A stretch of 64,000 nt of DNA, taken from Flavobacteriales bacterium (GTDB lineage Bacteria; Bacteroidota; Bacteroidia; Flavobacteriales_D; Crocinitomicaceae). Position 1 is the first letter of the stretch; each line of letters starts with the position of its first letter. The stretch is taken from positions 124,001 to 188,000 of the forward strand of contig CANFJL010000003.1 of assembly GCA_947447525.1 (NCBI GenBank), read 5' to 3'. This document shows, piece after piece, positions 58,923 through 64,000 of this stretch. Position numbers and translations under genes: made by a program. The notes beneath the pieces are model-generated. The model was not told the origin of the DNA. It did no database searches and saw nothing but the letters and a program-made list of their open reading frames with translations.

Positions 58923-61661
58923 ATGAAAAATATTTTATTCAAGTTGTTACCACATGTAACTGCAGTGCTTCTATTTGTGATTGTATCCTCTGTTTATTTC
59001 TCTCCTGTTTGGGATTCTTATAGTTTAAAACAAAGTGATGTTAAACAATATCAAGGTGTAGCCAAAGAAATTGCTGATTACCGAATGTTGAATGGCAAAG
59101 AACCTTTGTGGACAAATGCTATTTTTGGCGGAATGCCTGCTTATCAAATTAGTATCAATCATGAGAATAATTGGATGCTTAAGGTCGGTGAAATGATGCG
59201 TCTTGGTTTGCCTGTTCCCGTTGGGAACTTGTTTGTGATGCTGATTGGGTTTTATATACTTGCGCTGTGTATGCGGATCAATCCATGGCTAGGTATCGTC
59301 GGGGCGCTAAGTTTTGGTTTTGCGACTTTTAATATTCTCTATCTAGGTGCTGGGCATCTTACTAAAATTAATGCGGTTGCTTATATTGCCCCAAGTTTAG
59401 GAGGATTGTTGCTCGCCACCAGGGGGAAATGGATGCTTGGAAGTGTCTTGTTTGCGTTTTTCTTCTGCTTGAATCTTTGTTCCAATCACTTTCAAATCAC
59501 TTATTACACCGCAATATTTCTATTTGTAATTGCTATCGCAGAAGGAATTCGTTTGGTTTTTGAAAAACAATTTAAATATCTGTTAATCGTCAGTGGTAGT
59601 CTAATAGCAGCAGGGATTCTTGCTGTTCTGCCTTCCATGAGTAATCTATTAACCACTTTCGAGTATTCAAAATATACTACGCGTGGCGCTACTGATTTAA
59701 CCATTACGGCAGATAATCAGGCAAGAGAAAAGTCTGGCTTGACGGGATTAAATAAGGATTATATTCTTGAATATAATTTTGGAAAAGGGGAGGGTCTTTC
59801 CATCTTTATTCCAAATGCCAAAGGTGGTAAAGCTGATTATATTGGAAATGATGAAGCTGCAATGGAACAAGCAGATCCTGAATACGCTGAACAAATAGGT
59901 AAAAGTTCTCATTATTGGGGTGGACAGAAATTTAGTGGTGGGGCCATCTATTTTGGAGCTGTTGCCTTTTTCTTGTTTATTATTGGATTAGTTTTTATTA
60001 AGGATAGTTTGAAATACCCTGTCATTTTCTTATCTATAATTGTAATGGGATTGGCCGCGAAGGACGGCTTCCTTAATGATTTTTTTATAGATCATATTCC
60101 GATGTACAATAAATTTAGAGATTCTAAAATGATTCTCGTTCTCTTGCAAGTCATGATTCCCTTGATTGGAATGATGTTTTTGGATAAGGCAATCAAGCAA
60201 GAAGGGCTTTGGGGTAAACAAAAGATTTGGTTAATTGGAAGCGGTGTAATCGTTTTTGTTGGTTTGATTCTTTATGCAGCGCCTTCTATTTCTGGTTCAT
60301 TTATGGGTGCAGATGAATTAAAACAGTTTAATGATTATGCTTCCCAAACTAAAGATCAAGCTCAAATTAGTTTTATTAATGGTTTGAAAAATTCCTTGAT
60401 TGATACAAGAATGAATATTTATCGTTCGGATGCTGGAAGGACTTTATTGTTTTTTATAGTAAGTGCAAGTCTTGTGCTGTTGTTTTTCTATAAAAAAATT
60501 GGCAAATCAATTCTTATTGCTGGATTTGCACTATTAATTTCTATAGATCAGATTTCTGTTTGTAAACGCTATTTGAATAACGAGGAAGAGGGTGGAGTAT
60601 ATACCAGTTACGAAGAGGTAAGCAGTAATAGCATTCCTTATTTTCCCGCAGTAGCTGATTATGATATCTTGCAAAAGGAATTAAGAAAAAATGGTAAAAT
60701 GAAGAAGGATGAGGGAGTACTATTGGATAAAATGTCTAATGACCCTGCTTATAGTGAATCGACTGCAAGCGATATTCTACCTCAATTGGCGGCGTTCTCA
60801 GCCTTGAATTTAAATTCTGATTACCGTGTATTTTCTTTTGATAATCCATTCAATGAGACAGTAACAAGTTATTTCCACAAGAGTATTGGTGGATATCATG
60901 GTGCTAAATTGAAAAGGTATCAAGAATTAATTGACTTTCATATCAATCGTGAAATTCAGGTGGCTAACCGCTCTATAAGCGATGGGAAAATGACTAAAAT
61001 TCGAAATTATGCCACTCAAATGGAAGTTACTCAAGAGATTGCGAAGGCAATGTTTGATACGATTTCTTTGACAGGAATCGAATTAAATGACTCTTGTCCT
61101 ATCTTAAATATGTTGAACATGAAGTATTTAATTGTCGATAGAAATAAAACTCCTATTTATAATCCAAATGCAAATGGTAATGCATGGTTTGTTAATAAGT
61201 TGGTTCAAGCGACTTCTAGTAATGAGGAAATGAAAAAATTAGGCAAATTAAATACCAAAAATCAAGCTTTAATAGGTCCAGAAGTTAAGAAGTTGGCTAA
61301 AGTTAATTACGCTGTTGATGCTACTGCTAAAATTAAATTATTACAGTATGGTACTAATGAATTAAAATATAAGAGTAAAAACAAAACTGCTGGATTTGCA
61401 GTGTTCAGTGAAATCTACTATCCTGATGGATGGAATTGCTACATCGATGGAAATCAGGTGACTTACAACCGTGTAAATTATGTTTTAAGAGGAACGGAAA
61501 TTCCTGCAGGAACACACACCATTGTTTGGAAGTTCGAACCTAAGTCTTATTTGGCCGGAAGTAGCTACTCTTTGTTGGGTTCTATTGCTTTGTTATTGGT
61601 GTTCTTCTCAGTAGGTGGAATAGAAGTAAGGAAATCTTTAAATCAAAAAGAAATCGTTTAG
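58923..61661 (+). CDS. YfhO-family multi-pass membrane protein
   Basis: 912 residues. An N-terminal helix (HVTAVLLFVIVSSVYFSPVW) precedes a loop with QSDVKQYQGVAKEIADYRMLNGKEPLWTNAIFGGMPAYQIS, the YfhO signature. About a dozen further helices follow (e.g. PVPVGNLFVMLIGFYILALC, NLLTTFEYSKYTTRGATDLT after a helix bundle), then a soluble C-terminal region with GFAVFSEIYYPDGWNCYIDGNQVTYNRVNYVLRGTEIPAGTHTIVWKFEP, and a final helix. YfhO proteins have a GT-C-like shape and are linked to glycosylation of teichoic acids or lipids in other bacteria. The role here is inferred. It meets pseI tail to tail after 4 bp. Confidence 0.9.
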   Translation: MKNILFKLLPHVTAVLLFVIVSSVYFSPVWDSYSLKQSDVKQYQGVAKEIADYRMLNGKEPLWTNAIFGGMPAYQISINHENNWMLKVGEMMRLGLPVPVGNLFVMLIGFYILALCMRINPWLGIVGALSFGFATFNILYLGAGHLTKINAVAYIAPSLGGLLLATRGKWMLGSVLFAFFFCLNLCSNHFQITYYTAIFLFVIAIAEGIRLVFEKQFKYLLIVSGSLIAAGILAVLPSMSNLLTTFEYSKYTTRGATDLTITADNQAREKSGLTGLNKDYILEYNFGKGEGLSIFIPNAKGGKADYIGNDEAAMEQADPEYAEQIGKSSHYWGGQKFSGGAIYFGAVAFFLFIIGLVFIKDSLKYPVIFLSIIVMGLAAKDGFLNDFFIDHIPMYNKFRDSKMILVLLQVMIPLIGMMFLDKAIKQEGLWGKQKIWLIGSGVIVFVGLILYAAPSISGSFMGADELKQFNDYASQTKDQAQISFINGLKNSLIDTRMNIYRSDAGRTLLFFIVSASLVLLFFYKKIGKSILIAGFALLISIDQISVCKRYLNNEEEGGVYTSYEEVSSNSIPYFPAVADYDILQKELRKNGKMKKDEGVLLDKMSNDPAYSESTASDILPQLAAFSALNLNSDYRVFSFDNPFNETVTSYFHKSIGGYHGAKLKRYQELIDFHINREIQVANRSISDGKMTKIRNYATQMEVTQEIAKAMFDTISLTGIELNDSCPILNMLNMKYLIVDRNKTPIYNPNANGNAWFVNKLVQATSSNEEMKKLGKLNTKNQALIGPEVKKLAKVNYAVDATAKIKLLQYGTNELKYKSKNKTAGFAVFSEIYYPDGWNCYIDGNQVTYNRVNYVLRGTEIPAGTHTIVWKFEPKSYLAGSSYSLLGSIALLLVFFSVGGIEVRKSLNQKEIV

Positions 61662-61665
61662 GCTC

Positions 61666-62682
61666 TTACGCTAAATCACTCCAATCAATTCGGTCGCCAA
61701 GGGTTAAATTCTTATTTACGACACGTCCAATCAGTTCGTCAAAATGCTTTGGATGTAAACTAAATCCTGGTCTCACACTTCTGATGTGATTACTGGTAAT
61801 TGTTTCTCCTTTTTTGATGTCACTTGAAATGTAAAGTGATCTTGAAAATGCTTTACCAGATTGTTGCTTTTCTGTTAATTCATATTCCTCTTTTCCTAAA
61901 GCAGCACTAGCTTGTCTCACCATTTGAACCATTGCTGTAAATTCTGCTTCATTCATGGAGAAAGCTGCGTCTGGTCCACCAATTGCACGGTCTAAAATAA
62001 AATGTTTTTCAATCACAGTCGCTCCAAGTGCTGTTGCGACAATAGGTAATACGGCTCCCATGGTATGATCAGAAAGTCCTATTTTGACCTTAAAATCTTT
62101 CGCGAACCTTTGCATGAGTAGCATGTTTGCTTCTTCCATAGGTGCTGGATAAGATGAAGTGCATTTTAATAAGGTGATGTCAAAATTATTTTCTTTGTGA
62201 CAGGCTTCAATAGCCAATGCTATATCTTCGTATTGCGCAATTCCTGTTGAAATAATCACAGGTTTTCCTTTAGAAGCAACATATGAAATCAAAGGAATAT
62301 CTGTAATCTCAAAAGAAGCGATTTTATAAATAGGACATGCTAAAGTTTCTAAAAAGTCTACAGCGGTCTTATCAAATGGAGAAGAAAAACAAACCAATCC
62401 CTCTTCTTTTGCTATTTGAAATAATTCAGCATGCCATTCCCATGGGGTAAATGCTTCTTGGTATAATTCGTATAATTTTCTTCCATCCCAAAGGGTTCCT
62501 CCTTTAATGATAAAGTCTGCTTTGTCAGAATTTAAGGTGATGGTGTCTGCCGTATAAGTCTGAAACTTGATCGCATCAGCACCAGCTCTTTTGGCAGCCC
62601 TGATGGTTTCTTTGGCTGTTTCCATATTGCCATTGTGATTGGCAGATAATTCAGCAATAATAAATACGCCTTCTTGTTTCAT
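61666..62682 (-). CDS. pseI: Pseudaminic acid synthase (NeuB family)
   Basis: 338 residues. It condenses phosphoenolpyruvate with a 6-deoxy-2,4-diacetamido hexose to give a nonulosonic acid. The wording FIIAELSANHNGNMETAKETIRAAKRAGADAIKFQTYTADTITL and FIIKGGTLWDGRKLYELYQEAFTPWEWHAELF is the PseI version of the NeuB family; sialic acid synthases differ here. IEKHFILDRAIGGPDAAFSMNEAEF follows, and residues about 285-338 are the C-terminal SAF (antifreeze-like) domain. It overlaps the GNAT gene by 4 bp. The other pse genes were not seen and may lie beyond 64 kb. Legionaminic acid synthase is the main alternative. Confidence 0.9.
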   Translation of the reverse strand: MKQEGVFIIAELSANHNGNMETAKETIRAAKRAGADAIKFQTYTADTITLNSDKADFIIKGGTLWDGRKLYELYQEAFTPWEWHAELFQIAKEEGLVCFSSPFDKTAVDFLETLACPIYKIASFEITDIPLISYVASKGKPVIISTGIAQYEDIALAIEACHKENNFDITLLKCTSSYPAPMEEANMLLMQRFAKDFKVKIGLSDHTMGAVLPIVATALGATVIEKHFILDRAIGGPDAAFSMNEAEFTAMVQMVRQASAALGKEEYELTEKQQSGKAFSRSLYISSDIKKGETITSNHIRSVRPGFSLHPKHFDELIGRVVNKNLTLGDRIDWSDLA

Positions 62683-63689
62683 GAATTTATTTTTTTGACA
62701 TAAGTGGTTTTTTCTTTGTCAGATTCACTTATTTCATAATCTAATTTACGGAAAATATAATGTGATGCCTCATTGGAATGCATTACTTCAGCTTGAATAG
62801 TATGGACATCATCCAAATATCGATTGACAAGCAGCTGTCCTTCCTGAACTATTATAGTTCCGTAACCTTTTCCTTGTTCAGTTGGATCTATTAAAAAACT
62901 AAGTAAAACAGTATGGGGATTAATTTTATCAAATCGAATACTGCCACAAATGCCCTTTTCTGCGATTAAAAGTAGGTAAAGGCAATCTGAGTCTGTTATT
63001 TTCTTTTGAAACCACTCACGGTGCTCTATTGGACTAATTTCGTTCTTTTGAAATGAATATTTACGCACGGATGGATTACTAGCCCAGGAATAGGTGCGTG
63101 ATTCATCTTCTGCATCGGCTTTTCTGAAGGCAATTGCTGTATTGTGCTTTCCATGGATCAACACATCTTTCATGTTTCCATCAATCAGAATATGATTTTT
63201 TAATCTTTGCTCTTCTATAAAACCGGCTTTAATAAGTATTGGATAAAGATGTGGACGCAAATCATAAGCGTAAGTATTGATTCGAACGAAATGTAACGAT
63301 TCAAATGCAACTTCTTCAATCAGTTTTAAATAAAGAGACCAATTGGTTTCAAATTGATTTTTTTCTAATTCGGTAGCCATGATAAAAGAAACTTCTGCTG
63401 TTGCTTTTTCCCAATCTATGTGCACCAATCCACCATATCCAATACATTGATTCTGATGTAAAAAAGAAAAAAGTATTTGATGAGGTCTTTGTTCTTCAAA
63501 CTGCTTGGCGATAATAGTGCTAAAATATTGATCTTGTCCTTCAGGAGTTAACAGTTCCGTTTGTCTCAAATGATACATTTGGCTGTTTCTCCACTGCATT
63601 ATAGCAACACGGTCTTCCCATCGCAAAGGCACAAGGCTGAACTTATCGCTAACGAAAGTTTGTTTTACAAGACATCTGTATTGCCCCAT
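62679..63689 (-). CDS. Double GNAT acetyltransferase, second half PseH-like
   Basis: 336 residues containing two N-acetyltransferase domains. The first (about residues 15-165) reads FSLVPLRWEDRVAIMQWRNSQMYHLRQ ... CIGYGGLVHIDWEKATAEVSF. The second (about 185-336) reads AIAFRKADAEDESRTYSWASNPSVRKYSFQKNEISPIEHREWFQKKI, then LIDPTEQGKGYGTIIVQEG, the acetyl-CoA loop Q-x-G-K-G-Y-G. The second half resembles PseH, which N-acetylates an amino-sugar on the pseudaminic acid route; the first may acetylate another position or be structural. It overlaps pseI by 4 bp, and the SGNH gene ends 1 bp upstream of its start. Confidence 0.85.
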   Translation of the reverse strand: MGQYRCLVKQTFVSDKFSLVPLRWEDRVAIMQWRNSQMYHLRQTELLTPEGQDQYFSTIIAKQFEEQRPHQILFSFLHQNQCIGYGGLVHIDWEKATAEVSFIMATELEKNQFETNWSLYLKLIEEVAFESLHFVRINTYAYDLRPHLYPILIKAGFIEEQRLKNHILIDGNMKDVLIHGKHNTAIAFRKADAEDESRTYSWASNPSVRKYSFQKNEISPIEHREWFQKKITDSDCLYLLLIAEKGICGSIRFDKINPHTVLLSFLIDPTEQGKGYGTIIVQEGQLLVNRYLDDVHTIQAEVMHSNEASHYIFRKLDYEISESDKEKTTYVKKINS

Positions 63690-63690
63690 C

Positions 63691-64000
63691 TTAACTGGTA
63701 AGTTTCTTTATGGTTTCAAAAATATATGCGTGTCCAAGGGGTGTCAAATGATGATGGTCTGACATAATTCCTGCACTTGGAATATTTTCCATGGAAATAT
63801 AATTACCTGTATTTGAAAGTATTGAGTTGTATTGATTAATCCTTTTAGTTACATTTTTGACAACTTGTTCGTAGGCGACATTTGCAGGAAGTATACCGAT
63901 AAAAAAGACTTTTTGCTTTGGAAATCCTGCTATAAATTTTTGAATGTTCTGAGCGTATTTTTTAGGTGGAGTATAAGTGATGGCACGGAAATTTCTGATC
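63691..64000 (-). CDS. SGNH/GDSL-type hydrolase, C-terminal part (runs off the window)
   Basis: I translated the reverse strand from base 64000 to the stop at 63691-63693; about 102 residues are visible. KYAQNIQKFIAGFPKQKVFFIGILPAN is followed by INQYNSILS, and SDHHHLTPLGHAYIFETIKKLTS at the end holds the Asp-x-x-His pair of SGNH hydrolases. Such enzymes often remove or add O-acetyl groups on glycans and occur in nonulosonic acid clusters. The N-terminal part with the catalytic Ser is outside the window. It ends 1 bp before the double GNAT gene, so the three genes form one operon. Confidence 0.75.
   Translation of the reverse strand, partial: IRNFRAITYTPPKKYAQNIQKFIAGFPKQKVFFIGILPANVAYEQVVKNVTKRINQYNSILSNTGNYISMENIPSAGIMSDHHHLTPLGHAYIFETIKKLTS

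Overview
The window reads as chromosomal DNA of a low-GC member of the Bacteroidota, most likely Flavobacteriales or a near relative. The grounds are type IX secretion (T9SS) cargo of both type A and type B, a TonB receptor with a carboxypeptidase-regulatory-like N-terminal domain, FISUMP, DUF5606 and GIN-domain proteins, SprB-like repeats, and promoters with a TAnnTTTG -7 element instead of sigma70-type boxes. No rRNA, tRNA, integrase, transposase or CRISPR array was seen.

Layout. 1-9.4 kb (minus): a partial surface protein, a repeat-filled gap, then a compact envelope operon reading from 9385 down to 1589. That operon encodes three paralogous secreted proteins of an unrecognised family, a TonB-dependent receptor, a FISUMP lipoprotein and a small outer-membrane barrel. 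9.4-11.1 kb: a hairpin repeat array, smpB and a LolA-like protein. 11.2-32.7 kb (mostly plus): a surface-polysaccharide locus with an ABC exporter (wzm and wzt), a methyltransferase, several glycosyltransferases, a DegT aminotransferase with a PglD/VioB-like acetyltransferase, UDP-galactopyranose mutase, and a HisH / HisF2 / PseA-WbpG module expected to make an acetamidino sugar. The locus has been interrupted several times. A large PKD-domain T9SS cargo gene and an interspersed repeat separate wzm from wzt, a glycosyltransferase fragment is left at 25.3 kb, and minisatellites with a four-helix-bundle (S23-type) gene separate hisH from hisF.

32.7-61.7 kb is mostly housekeeping and envelope genes: DUF5606 protein, DEAD-box helicase plus typA, an FtsX/LolE-like permease head to head with a NamZ-like muramidase, purE, tatA, an SDR, a giant SprB-repeat type B T9SS cargo, a glycosyltransferase, uvrB, lhgO, a short MscS-like protein, mazG, a PagL-like deacylase / GIN lipoprotein / 50-residue membrane protein / barrel operon, exonuclease III, a WbpP-like epimerase, pcm, a sigma54 activator lacking its DNA-binding domain, and a YfhO-family membrane protein. 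61.7-64 kb (minus): pseI, a double-GNAT protein with a PseH-like half, and the C-terminal end of an SGNH hydrolase, which is the edge of a nonulosonic (pseudaminic-type) acid cluster.

How it fits together: much of the window builds the cell surface. T9SS cargo and its possible glycan anchor, an ABC-exported polysaccharide with amino and acetamidino sugars, and outer-membrane receptors and barrels lie together. The less explained parts are the paralogous secreted-protein/TonB operon, a circularly permuted interspersed repeat, the S23/minisatellite insertion between hisH and hisF, and the very short predicted 5' leaders of many genes.
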